Below are positions 28,234 through 35,437 of a stretch of DNA of 43,779 bases, piece after piece. The position numbers and the translations under genes were made by a program. Positions within the stretch are counted from its first letter, which is position 1. Each line of letters opens with the position of its first letter. Origin of the DNA: Betaproteobacteria bacterium HGW-Betaproteobacteria-18 (GTDB lineage Bacteria; Pseudomonadota; Gammaproteobacteria; Burkholderiales; Burkholderiaceae_C); NCBI GenBank assembly GCA_002842265.1, contig PHCO01000004.1, forward strand, positions 1 to 43,779, given 5' to 3'. The notes beneath the pieces are model-generated. The model was not told the DNA's origin, made no database searches, and saw only the letters and a list, made by a program, of their open reading frames with translations.

Positions 28234-29268
28234 ATGACGTCGTCAACCTACGATCCGCCTCCATTGGGCCGAACAAGCGCCTGTATCGAGGAAACCGTAC
28301 TGAAAATCTGTGTATTGGGCGCCGGTGCCCTGGGCTGCGCCATTGGCGGTGTGTTGACCGAAGCAGGCCATGAAGTCTGGCTGGTAAACCGTGGCCAGGC
28401 GCACGTGGATGCCATGCGCGAGCGGGGTTTGACCCTGCGTGACGTCGGCGTGGACCGGGTTGTGCAGGTGCGCGCCACCACCTTCTGTCAGGAAATTGCC
28501 GAAACCAGCGGTCCGATGGACCTGATTATCGTGCTGGTCAAGTCGTTTCATACCCGCGAAGTCATGGCCTCGGCCCTGTCCATCGTCGGTGACAACACGG
28601 TCGTCATGTCATTGCAAAACGGCCTGGGTCATGAGGAAGTGCTGGCCGACGTGGTGGGGCGTGACAAAGTGCTGGCCGGCAAAACCTATACCGGCGGCGT
28701 GATGCTGGCTCCGGGTCACATCATCGTCGGTACCCAAGGCAAGGAAACGCTGATCGGCGAGTTGGATGGCAGTTTGTCCGGGCGTGTGCAGCGCATTGCC
28801 GCCGTCTTCAACGAGGCGAGTCTGATCACCACGGTCAGCCAGAACATTCTGGGCACCATGTGGGACAAGTTGCTGATTAATGTGGCCACCGGGGCATTGA
28901 GCGGCATTACCCGCCTGCCTTACGGTGAGCTGTACCAGGTGCCGGAGGTGGAAGCCTGCGCCATTGCCGCCGTGGCCGAAACCATGGCGGTGGCGCGCGC
29001 CAGCGGCATCGAACTCCTGACCACCGACCCGCGCGCACCTTGGGTCAAAGCGGCGGCCGGGCTGCCATTCGAGTTCAAGGCGTCCATGTTGCAGAGCCTG
29101 GAAAAAGGCTCGGTGACCGAGATTGACTATGTCAATGGCGCGGTGGTGCGCCAGGGTGCCAAGTGCGGTGTGCCGACCCCCGTCAACCAGGCGCTGGTGG
29201 CCTGCATGAAAGGCATCGAGCGCGGACTTTTCGGTGGTGATGGCTTGCCACGCTGCAGCCTGTCCTGA
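28234..29268 (+). CDS. 2-dehydropantoate 2-reductase-family (ApbA/PanE-like) oxidoreductase
   Basis: An NADP-dependent 2-hydroxyacid/ketoacid reductase of the ketopantoate reductase family. The nucleotide motif GAGALG is at residues 29-34, the catalytic-Lys helix reads WDKLLINVATGALSGI, and the substrate-site motif SMLQSLEKGSVTEIDYVNG contains the conserved Glu and Asp. The start ATG at 28234 is chosen because the upstream candidate is a GTG inside the operator region. Residues 336-344 and the stop codon come from an inserted repeat. True panE is possible, but the catabolic neighbours suggest another branched 2-oxo acid. It is the first gene of the plus-strand cluster. Confidence 0.85.
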   Translation: MTSSTYDPPPLGRTSACIEETVLKICVLGAGALGCAIGGVLTEAGHEVWLVNRGQAHVDAMRERGLTLRDVGVDRVVQVRATTFCQEIAETSGPMDLIIVLVKSFHTREVMASALSIVGDNTVVMSLQNGLGHEEVLADVVGRDKVLAGKTYTGGVMLAPGHIIVGTQGKETLIGELDGSLSGRVQRIAAVFNEASLITTVSQNILGTMWDKLLINVATGALSGITRLPYGELYQVPEVEACAIAAVAETMAVARASGIELLTTDPRAPWVKAAAGLPFEFKASMLQSLEKGSVTEIDYVNGAVVRQGAKCGVPTPVNQALVACMKGIERGLFGGDGLPRCSLS

Positions 29269-29317
29269 GCTTGGCCTGTCCTGAGCTTGGCGAAGGGTCG
29301 AAGGGCTCGCAATGACG
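29239..29317. repeat. MITE-like repeat A (partial; forms 3' end of the upstream gene)
   Basis: Matches the right half of the full element at 36493-36607: a GATGGCTTGCC opening, two tandem copies of CCTGTCCTGAGCTTGG, GCGAAGGGTCGAAGG and the end CTCGCAATGACG. It supplies the final nine codons and the TGA of the ketopantoate-reductase-like gene. Confidence 0.85.
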
Positions 29318-29331
29318 AAAGAAATACAACA

Positions 29332-29727
29332 ATGACAAGCAATCAATCCTATGTCGAACATGTGGCGGTGCGAGTCAAGGACATCCACTGGCACATCCGG
29401 TTTTTCCGTGACGTGCTGGGCATGACCGTGCGCGAAATCGACGGCCCTGCTGACTCGCCCAACCAGTACTGGACGATTGGCGGCATGCAGCTCATGAGCG
29501 CCCCTGACTTCGAGGCAGCGCCCAGCGTTGATTCGGGTTGGCTGGCGCATCTGGGCATCATGGTGCAAGACCTGGAACTGGCCTTGCGCGAGGCGCAACC
29601 CTGGGGCGTCAAAGAACTGCCGCAAGGGCGCAACTGCTTGCAATTGCCCGACGGCCTGGCCATCGAGTTGATCCAGTCGCACGGTGACGGTGTCACACAA
29701 GCGCTGGCGGTCAAGTCGCGTGCGTAA
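29332..29727 (+). CDS. VOC-superfamily (glyoxalase/dioxygenase fold) protein
   Basis: A 131-residue vicinal-oxygen-chelate protein with two beta-alpha-beta-beta-beta modules. Likely metal ligands are His10 (VEHVAVRVKD), His73 (LAHLGIMV) and Glu112 (LAIELIQ), so a metal site is plausible. Members isomerise, epimerise or cleave small oxygenated acids; the exact reaction cannot be read. The start at 29332 follows directly after repeat A, which may have displaced the original leader, as the ribosome site is weak. It is in line with the MaoC and CoA-transferase genes. Confidence 0.82.
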   Translation: MTSNQSYVEHVAVRVKDIHWHIRFFRDVLGMTVREIDGPADSPNQYWTIGGMQLMSAPDFEAAPSVDSGWLAHLGIMVQDLELALREAQPWGVKELPQGRNCLQLPDGLAIELIQSHGDGVTQALAVKSRA

Positions 29728-29733
29728 ACCGGC

Positions 29734-29809
29734 TGTCATTGCGAGCCAGCCGTGTCCGACCCGATACCGCACTCGGATTGCCGCGTCACTAAGTTCCTCG
29801 CAATGACGG
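29734..29809. repeat. MITE-like repeat B1
   Basis: A 76-base element with terminal inverted repeats TGTCATTGCGAG and CTCGCAATGAC. Its interior (CCGTGTCCGACCCGATACCG) resembles part of repeat E at 37.7 kb. Confidence 0.8.
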
Positions 29810-29817
29810 TGTTATTT

Positions 29818-29940
29818 CCGTCACTGCGAGCCCTTCGACCCTTCGCCAAGCTCAGGACAGGCCAAGCTCAGGACAGGCTGCAGCGCGGCAGTCTATGCAG
29901 TCCGGAAGTCATGGATCGCCATGCTTCGCTCGCGATGACG
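29818..29940. repeat. MITE-like repeat B2 (inverted copy of the A/D type)
   Basis: Ends CCGTCACTGCGAGC and GCTCGCGATGACG enclose CCCTTCGACCCTTCGCCAAG and two tandem CTCAGGACAGGCC units, the reverse complement of the core seen in repeats A and D. About 123 bases. Confidence 0.8.
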
Positions 29941-29970
29941 TTTTCATCATTCATTTTTCAGAGAAACACC

Positions 29971-30444
29971 ATGCCCAAACCCAACATCCAATTCACCACG
30001 CCCGAGAAATACTGGGACGACGCCAAAGAGGGCGACGAGTGCACCAGCCCGACTTACACCGTGACGGCGGCGCGCATCGATGCCTATGCCGAACTGACTG
30101 GCGACTTCACCCCGGTGCATGTGGACGAGGAATACGCCCGCAAGAGCCACTTTGGCCAGCGTGTGGCGCACGGTCTGATGGGCCTGTCGGTGGCTGACGG
30201 CCTGAAAACCCAAAGCGAATACCGCTTTTTGCCCGGCATGTCGCTGGGCTGGACCTGGGATTTTGTGCGGCCCATTGCCATCAACGATGTGCTGCACATC
30301 ACTTTTCGCATTGGCGCCATGCGGCCTTCCAAGTCCAAGCCGGACTGGGGCATCGTGGTGATTCCCACCGAACTGATCAACCAGAAGGGCCAGGTGGTGC
30401 AAAAAGGCGAACACCGCCTGATGGTGCCGCGCCGGCCTGCTTGA
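29971..30444 (+). CDS. MaoC-family hydratase/dehydratase
   Basis: A 157-residue single hot-dog MaoC-like protein. The (R)-hydratase motif is present as D45-FTPV-H50-VD, with FGQRVAHGLM following, so Asp45/His50 should catalyse hydration or dehydration of an enoyl-CoA-type thioester. The reading frame extends far upstream through repeat DNA, but MPKPNIQFTTPEKYW is the natural start, with GAGA upstream of the ATG. The next gene is a CoA-transferase, which supports a thioester substrate. Confidence 0.9.
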   Translation: MPKPNIQFTTPEKYWDDAKEGDECTSPTYTVTAARIDAYAELTGDFTPVHVDEEYARKSHFGQRVAHGLMGLSVADGLKTQSEYRFLPGMSLGWTWDFVRPIAINDVLHITFRIGAMRPSKSKPDWGIVVIPTELINQKGQVVQKGEHRLMVPRRPA

Positions 30445-30461
30445 TGCCATGACACTTCCAA

Positions 30462-30526
30462 CCGTCTTGCGAGGCCGGAGGCCGTGGCAATCCATGAAGT
30501 CCTGGGTTGCCACGCTCCGCAATGAC
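30462..30526. repeat. MITE-like repeat C
   Basis: A degenerate short copy between the MaoC and CoA-transferase genes: CCGTCTTGCGAGGCC at the left, GGCAATCCATG and GGTTGCCACG inside, CCGCAATGAC at the right. Confidence 0.7.
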
Positions 30527-30564
30527 AACTTGAATGCTCTCCATTAACGCCAAAGGCGAACGCC

Positions 30565-31782
30565 ATGCACCCATCTACCCAAGCCCTGCCGCTCGCCGGT
30601 TTCCGCGTCATCGACTACAGCCACTTTCTGGCGGGCCCGTATTTGTCGCGCTGTCTGGCGGCACTTGGTGCCGAAGTGATCAAGGTCGAGCGCCCCACCG
30701 AGGGCGACGCGGGCCGTCACCACGCCTATTTCATTGGTGACTACAGCGGCTACTTTTTGCAGCAGAACATGGGAAAAAAAGGCCTGTGCATCAACCTGCG
30801 TGACCCGCGCGGTCTGGCGCTGATGCACAAGCTCACCGACACCGCCGATGTCTTTGTCGAGAACTACCGCCCCGGTGCGTTGAAGAAACTGGGGCTGGGC
30901 TACGACACGTTGTCCGAGCGCAACCCCGGCCTGGTTTATTGCTCGATTTCTGCCTACGGCCATACCGGGCCGGACGCGCACCGCGCCGGATTTGGCCTGA
31001 TCGCCGAGGCCAAGAGCGGCATCATGGCCATGGTGGGCAACCCCGGTGAAGCACCGCCGCTGCTGCGTGTCTCGCTGGGCGACATGTACACCGGCATCCA
31101 TGGCGTGGCCGCCATTTGTGCCGCGCTGCTGGGACGCGTCAAGTCGGGCAAGGGCCAGCACATTGATCTGTCGCTGTACGACTGTCTGGTATCGATGCAC
31201 GACTACGCGGTGCAGTGCTACACCCTCTCAGGTGGCAAGGACATTCCGGTGCAAACCGGCCACGACATGCCGCAAAGCACGCTCTACGGCGTGTTCACGG
31301 CCACCGACGGCTATCTGGTGATTGCCGCGCAAGTCGATGACGCCTGGAAGCGCTTTGCCAAGTTGGCCGATGGCGACGCGTTTGCGGCCGACACCCGCTT
31401 TCACACCTCTGCCGGCCGTAACGAAAACAGGCTGGAAATCCTGGCCGTGGCCAAAGCCTGGGTGGCTTCGCAGACCGTGGCGCAGTGCCTGGCCGCACTC
31501 GATGCCATCGACGTGCCCAGCGCCAAGGTGCAAAACATTGCCGAGGTGTTGGCCGACCCGCAGATCATTGCCCGCAACATGGTCATCGAACAGGACCACC
31601 CGGTGCTGGGCAAGATCAAATTGCCCAACCTGCCGTTCCGTTTCTCGGGCTGTGATACCTCGCCCACCAGCATCGCCCCTGACATGGGTCAGCACAACCG
31701 CGAGATTGCCGCGAGCCTGGGCTATGGCGCCGACGACATCGACGCGATGGTGCGTGATGGCGTGCTGTACAGCACCGTGTAA
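30565..31782 (+). CDS. CaiB/BaiF (family III) CoA-transferase
   Basis: A 405-residue family III CoA-transferase, which moves CoA between carboxylic acids. The N-terminal Rossmann-like part contains DYSHFLAGPYLSRCLAALGAEVIKVERP, and the catalytic Asp is Asp173 in RVSLGDMYTG. The later GKGQHIDLSLYD and C-terminal SLGYGADDIDAMVRDGVL are typical. It would activate the pathway acid using an acyl-CoA donor such as succinyl-CoA; the acid is unknown. Upstream is the MaoC hydratase, and downstream, after a REP-like element, a shikimate dehydrogenase paralogue. Confidence 0.94.
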   Translation: MHPSTQALPLAGFRVIDYSHFLAGPYLSRCLAALGAEVIKVERPTEGDAGRHHAYFIGDYSGYFLQQNMGKKGLCINLRDPRGLALMHKLTDTADVFVENYRPGALKKLGLGYDTLSERNPGLVYCSISAYGHTGPDAHRAGFGLIAEAKSGIMAMVGNPGEAPPLLRVSLGDMYTGIHGVAAICAALLGRVKSGKGQHIDLSLYDCLVSMHDYAVQCYTLSGGKDIPVQTGHDMPQSTLYGVFTATDGYLVIAAQVDDAWKRFAKLADGDAFAADTRFHTSAGRNENRLEILAVAKAWVASQTVAQCLAALDAIDVPSAKVQNIAEVLADPQIIARNMVIEQDHPVLGKIKLPNLPFRFSGCDTSPTSIAPDMGQHNREIAASLGYGADDIDAMVRDGVLYSTV

Positions 31783-31796
31783 CAACAAGGTAGATG

Positions 31797-31849
31797 TTTT
31801 GTAGGGTCGGCTTCAGCCGACCATGGCCGACTGAAGTCGGCCCCACAAA
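31797..31849. repeat. Double-hairpin BIME-like repeat
   Basis: Two mini-palindromes, GTCGGC-TTCA-GCCGAC and GCCGAC-TGAA-GTCGGC, face each other around CATG. They are bounded by TTTGTAGGG and CCCCACAAA, so the whole 53 bases also form one long imperfect hairpin. Unrelated in sequence to the other repeats here. Confidence 0.8.
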
Positions 31850-31866
31850 GGTAGAAAGGATCAAGC

Positions 31867-32688
31867 ATGTCAGACCATTACGCCGTCATCGGCAACCCGA
31901 TCGCCCAGAGCAAATCGCCCATGATCCATGGCATGTTCGCCCAAGCGAGCGGGCAGGACATGACCTACACCAGGATTGAAGCCCCCCTGGGCGGCTTCAA
32001 GGACGCCGTGGATGCGTTCAGAGCCGCAGGCGGCAAGGGCCTGAACATCACCGCGCCTTTCAAACTCGATGCCTGCGACTATGCCAGCGAACGCTCCAGG
32101 CGGGTGCAACTGGCGGGTGCCGCCAACGCCATGAAGTTCGTGGGCGAGCGCGTGCTGGCAGAAAACTTTGACGGTGTCGGCCTGGTGCGCGATGTGACGC
32201 ATAACCTGCAGTGCGCCCTCAAAGGCAAACGTGTGCTGCTGTTGGGCGCGGGCGGCGCGGCGCGAGGTGCCCTGCTGCCGTTTCTGGCGCAAGAGCCGCT
32301 TGAACTGGTGATTGCCAACCGTACCTTGCAAAAGGCGTTTGACCTGGCGAGCATCGGCGCGCAGTGGGGCAGGGTGCGATCCAGCAGTTACGCTGAACTG
32401 GCCGGGCACAGTTTTGACCTGGTCTTCAATGCCACCTCTGCCAGTTTGCGTGGTGAACTGCCCCCGGTGCCGGCCTCGGTGTTTACACACTGCAGCCTGG
32501 CCTATGAATTTGCCTACGGCAAGGGCTTGACGCCGTTTTTGCGGCTGGCGCGCAACTCGGGTGTCAATCCATTGGCCGATGGTGTTGGCATGCTGGCCGA
32601 GCAGGCCGCCGAAGCCTTTTTCTGGTGGCGCGGCGTGCGCCCCGAGACCCGTGCCGTGATCGACAAACTTACCGTGCCGCTGGTGTAG
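31867..32688 (+). CDS. aroE: Shikimate dehydrogenase paralogue (AroE family)
   Basis: A 273-residue AroE-type NADP oxidoreductase. The substrate serines Ser15 and Ser17 (GNPIAQSKSP), catalytic Lys66 (NITAPFK) and Asp102 (ENFDGVG) are all present, and the cofactor loop GAGGAARG is at 127-134. It departs from housekeeping AroE at positions usually constant: APFK for VPFK, GAANAM for GAVNT and ENFDG for DNTDG. With its place in a catabolic run (CoA-transferase before, TetR and TRAP after), I infer a shikimate- or quinate-like substrate rather than aromatic amino acid synthesis, though the biosynthetic role is not excluded. A good AAGGA ribosome site precedes the ATG. Confidence 0.85.
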   Translation: MSDHYAVIGNPIAQSKSPMIHGMFAQASGQDMTYTRIEAPLGGFKDAVDAFRAAGGKGLNITAPFKLDACDYASERSRRVQLAGAANAMKFVGERVLAENFDGVGLVRDVTHNLQCALKGKRVLLLGAGGAARGALLPFLAQEPLELVIANRTLQKAFDLASIGAQWGRVRSSSYAELAGHSFDLVFNATSASLRGELPPVPASVFTHCSLAYEFAYGKGLTPFLRLARNSGVNPLADGVGMLAEQAAEAFFWWRGVRPETRAVIDKLTVPLV

Positions 32689-32757
32689 CGCTCACTGAGC
32701 GCTTCAAACCACAGAACCGGACCACGCCCATGGCAAGCACTGTCCTATACTTTGCGG

Positions 32758-33459
32758 ATGAACCAAGCCGTACATTTACCGCTCAAGAAAGCGCGCACCA
32801 GCAAAGTCGTCAAAGCCAAGACGCCGCTGCGCGTCACCACACGCACCAACGACCCGGACCGCACCATGGCGGGGATTCTGGAAGTCGCCACTGTCGAATT
32901 TGGCGAGAAGGGTCTGGACGGCGCGCGCATCGACGAGATTGCGGCTGCGACCAAAACCAGCAAGCGCATGATTTACTACTACTTCACCAGCAAGGAAGGC
33001 TTGTACCGTGCCGTGCTGGAGGACATTTACCGGCGCATGCGGGCCATTGAATCGGGGTTGCACCTGAAAGACATGCCGCCAGTAGAAGCCTTGCAGCGCC
33101 TGGTGGAGTTCACTTTCGACCACCACCACAGCAACGAGAACTTCATTCGCCTGGTGATGTCGGAAAACATGCAGCGCGGCGCTTACCTGGCGCAGAGCCA
33201 AAGCATCCAGGACCTCAACGTGCCGGCCATTGCGGCCATCCGGGAGCTGTACGACCGGGGCGTGGCGGCCGGGGTGTTTCGTGCCGGGCTCGATCCGGTG
33301 GACATTCATGCGTCCATTTCTGCGTTGACCTTTTTCAATGTGTCCAACCGTCATACCTTTGGGCTGATTTTCAAGCAGGACCCCGCCTCAATCGACGCCG
33401 TTGCCGCCCGGCGCAACAGCATCATCGACATGGTGCTGCGCTACGTGCGCGCGCCTTAA
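32758..33459 (+). CDS. TetR/AcrR-family transcriptional regulator
   Basis: A 233-residue TetR-type repressor. The basic N-terminal extension (KKARTSKVVKAKT) precedes the helix-turn-helix ARIDEIAAATKTSKRMIYYYFTSKEGLYRAVLE. The C-terminal ligand domain (SENMQRGAYLAQSQ onward) resembles TetR_C domains of proteins that sense acyl-CoA or aromatic ligands. The start at 32758 is an ATG; a TTG lies two codons earlier. A perfect palindrome overlapping the promoter of the next (TRAP) genes is its likely operator. Downstream of aroE by 69 bases. Confidence 0.93.
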   Translation: MNQAVHLPLKKARTSKVVKAKTPLRVTTRTNDPDRTMAGILEVATVEFGEKGLDGARIDEIAAATKTSKRMIYYYFTSKEGLYRAVLEDIYRRMRAIESGLHLKDMPPVEALQRLVEFTFDHHHSNENFIRLVMSENMQRGAYLAQSQSIQDLNVPAIAAIRELYDRGVAAGVFRAGLDPVDIHASISALTFFNVSNRHTFGLIFKQDPASIDAVAARRNSIIDMVLRYVRAP

Positions 33460-33514
33460 CCACTTCCGGTTTTCTCCGCTGCCCTGGCATTTTTCCGAAC
33501 CTGTTCAAAATGAA

Positions 33515-33543
33515 TTTTCACGCTCAAGGGTTTTCCCTATAAA
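33515..33543 (+). promoter_or_regulatory. Predicted sigma-70 promoter of the TRAP operon
   Basis: TTTTCA (33515-33520) and TATAAA (33538-33543) are separated by 17 bases. The expected start point near 33550 lies inside the palindrome at 33548-33561. The dctQ ATG follows at 33587. Confidence 0.6.
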
Positions 33544-33547
33544 TAAA

Positions 33548-33561
33548 ACTAACAAGTTAGT
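33548..33561. promoter_or_regulatory. Candidate TetR operator
   Basis: ACTAAC-AA-GTTAGT is a perfect 6-bp inverted repeat with a 2-base centre, placed right after the -10 box and 89 bases from the end of tetR. Position and symmetry fit repression of the TRAP genes. Confidence 0.65.
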
Positions 33562-33586
33562 ACAAAATTTGGAAAAAGGATATTCC

Positions 33587-34072
33587 ATGCTTCACTTGCT
33601 CATTGACCGGTACTGCAAATTCATATCCGTCCTCATGGTGGCCGCCCTGGCCGTCATGGTGGTGATGGTGTTTGGCAACGTGGTGTTGCGCTACGCCTTC
33701 AACTCCGGCATTGCAGTGTCTGAAGAACTCTCGCGCTGGCTGTTTGTCTGGGTCATCTTTTTGGGCGGCACCGTGGCGGTGCGCGAGCATGGCCACATCA
33801 GCACCGATATGCTGGTCGAAAAACTGCCCGCACCGGCGCGCAAAGTCTGCCAGGTGCTTGGTCATGTGTTGATGTTGTGGGTCACCTGGTTGATGTTCTG
33901 GGGCAGTCTGGCGCAAACCCGCATCAATCTGGATGTCGAGGCCCCGGTGACCGGCCTGTCGATGGCCTGGCTGTATGGCGCCGGACTGCTGTTTGCCATC
34001 TTCACCGGTTTCTTTCTGTTGCTCGAGCTGTGGGAAATCCTGAGCAACAAAGCCCAACGGAGCGCCGCATGA
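33587..34072 (+). CDS. TRAP transporter small permease, DctQ type
   Basis: A 161-residue membrane protein with four predicted helices (near residues 15-35, 48-66, 88-108 and 127-150). The conserved SEELSRWLFVWVIFLGGTVAVREHGHI motif of DctQ is present. It partners the large permease in sodium-driven uptake of organic acids. An AAGGA ribosome site precedes the ATG; longer reading-frame starts overlap tetR and are not credible. It overlaps the next gene by ATGA. Confidence 0.93.
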   Translation: MLHLLIDRYCKFISVLMVAALAVMVVMVFGNVVLRYAFNSGIAVSEELSRWLFVWVIFLGGTVAVREHGHISTDMLVEKLPAPARKVCQVLGHVLMLWVTWLMFWGSLAQTRINLDVEAPVTGLSMAWLYGAGLLFAIFTGFFLLLELWEILSNKAQRSAA

Positions 34073-35349
34073 CCATCGTGATTTTTCTCGGCGCGCTGAT
34101 CGCGGCCATTGCCATTGGCATTCCGATTGCCTACGCGCTGCTGCTCTCGGGCATCGCCCTGATGGTGCATCTGAATAATTTTGATGCGCAGATCCTGGCG
34201 CAAAACATGCTGGAAGGGGCCAACAGCTTCCCCTTGCTGGCGGTGCCGTTCTTCATGCTGGCGGGTGAAATCATGAATGTGGGCGGCCTGTCCAAACGCA
34301 TTGTGAACCTGGCTTTGTCCTCGGTCGGTCACGTGCGTGGCGGCTTGGGTTTTGTGACCATTCTGGCAGCCGTGCTGATGGCCTCGCTGTCTGGTTCAGC
34401 GGTGGCCGACACCGCCGCGCTTGCGGCCTTGTTATTGCCGATGATGGTGGCCGCCGGGCACGACAAAAACCGCTCCGGCGGGCTGATTGCCTCGGCCGGC
34501 ATCATTGCGCCCATCATTCCGCCGTCCATCCCGTTCGTCATTTTTGGTGTTTCTACCAACCTGTCCATCGGCAAGCTGTTCATGGCCGGCATCGTGCCGG
34601 GTGTGTTGATGGGCGTGTCGATTGCCGCGGTCTGGTACTGGATCGCTCGCGGTGAAGGGGCCAAAACGCCGCCCAAAGCCAGCCGTGCCGAGCAGTTGCA
34701 AAAACTCAAGGAATCGGCCTGGGCCCTGTTTCTGCCCGTGATCGTGCTGGTGGGTCTGAAGATGGGTGTCTTCACGCCCACCGAGGCGGCGGTGGTGGCA
34801 GCGGTGTACGCGCTGTTTGTGGCCACGGTGATCTACCGCGAACTCAAGATACATCAGTTGTTCGAGGTGTTTGCCAGCGCCGCAAAAACCACTTCGGTGA
34901 TCATGTTTCTGGTGGCTGCTGCGTCAGTGAGCGCCTGGCTGATCACCATTGCCAACCTGCCGGCGCAGCTGATTGAGTTGCTGCAGCCCTTCATGGACCG
35001 GCCCACGCTGCTGCTGTGCCTGATCATGGTGCTGATCTTGCTGGTCGGCATGGCGATGGACCTGACACCCACCATCCTGATTCTGGCCCCGGTGCTGTTG
35101 CCGGTGGCGGTGGCCGCGGGCATCGACCCGATTTACTTTGGCGTGTTGTTCGTCATGAACGGCGCCATCGGCCTGACCACGCCGCCGGTGGGCACGGTGC
35201 TCAATGTGGTCGCCGGGGTCGGCAAGATGAAGATCGACCAGGTGGCGCGTGGCGTTTGGCCCTTCATGCTGGCGCAGATTGCCGTGTTGTTCCTGCTGGT
35301 GATGTTTCCGCAACTGGTGCTGGCTCCGCTGCGCTGGTTTTACAGCTAA
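34069..35349 (+). CDS. TRAP transporter large permease, DctM type
   Basis: A 426-residue, roughly 12-helix transport subunit that carries the ion-coupled translocation path. Typical sequences include FPLLAVPFFMLAGEIMN, the SGSAVADTAALAALLLP region, IIPPSIPFVIFGV and GAIGLTTPPVGTVLNVV. Its start is on the ATGA end of dctQ. The N-terminus IVIFLGALIAAIAIGIPIAYAL marks the real start; a longer frame that runs back into dctQ is an artefact. Confidence 0.95.
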   Translation: MTIVIFLGALIAAIAIGIPIAYALLLSGIALMVHLNNFDAQILAQNMLEGANSFPLLAVPFFMLAGEIMNVGGLSKRIVNLALSSVGHVRGGLGFVTILAAVLMASLSGSAVADTAALAALLLPMMVAAGHDKNRSGGLIASAGIIAPIIPPSIPFVIFGVSTNLSIGKLFMAGIVPGVLMGVSIAAVWYWIARGEGAKTPPKASRAEQLQKLKESAWALFLPVIVLVGLKMGVFTPTEAAVVAAVYALFVATVIYRELKIHQLFEVFASAAKTTSVIMFLVAAASVSAWLITIANLPAQLIELLQPFMDRPTLLLCLIMVLILLVGMAMDLTPTILILAPVLLPVAVAAGIDPIYFGVLFVMNGAIGLTTPPVGTVLNVVAGVGKMKIDQVARGVWPFMLAQIAVLFLLVMFPQLVLAPLRWFYS

Positions 35350-35437
35350 ACCACTTTTTTCCGGTTTTGCAGTGCCCTGGGTACGCCATTGCAAAGCCTT
35401 TTAACTTGCGTCCCGCCATAAATCCGGAGATCCATCA

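Noticed and set aside
28609-29772. A 387-codon minus-strand frame under the reductase and VOC genes
   Set aside because: Antisense to recognised enzymes, includes repeat DNA and shows no domain.
32625-33050. Overlapping plus-strand frame across the aroE/tetR junction
   Set aside because: It conflicts with both genes, and its sequence is the shifted reading of the TetR N-terminus.
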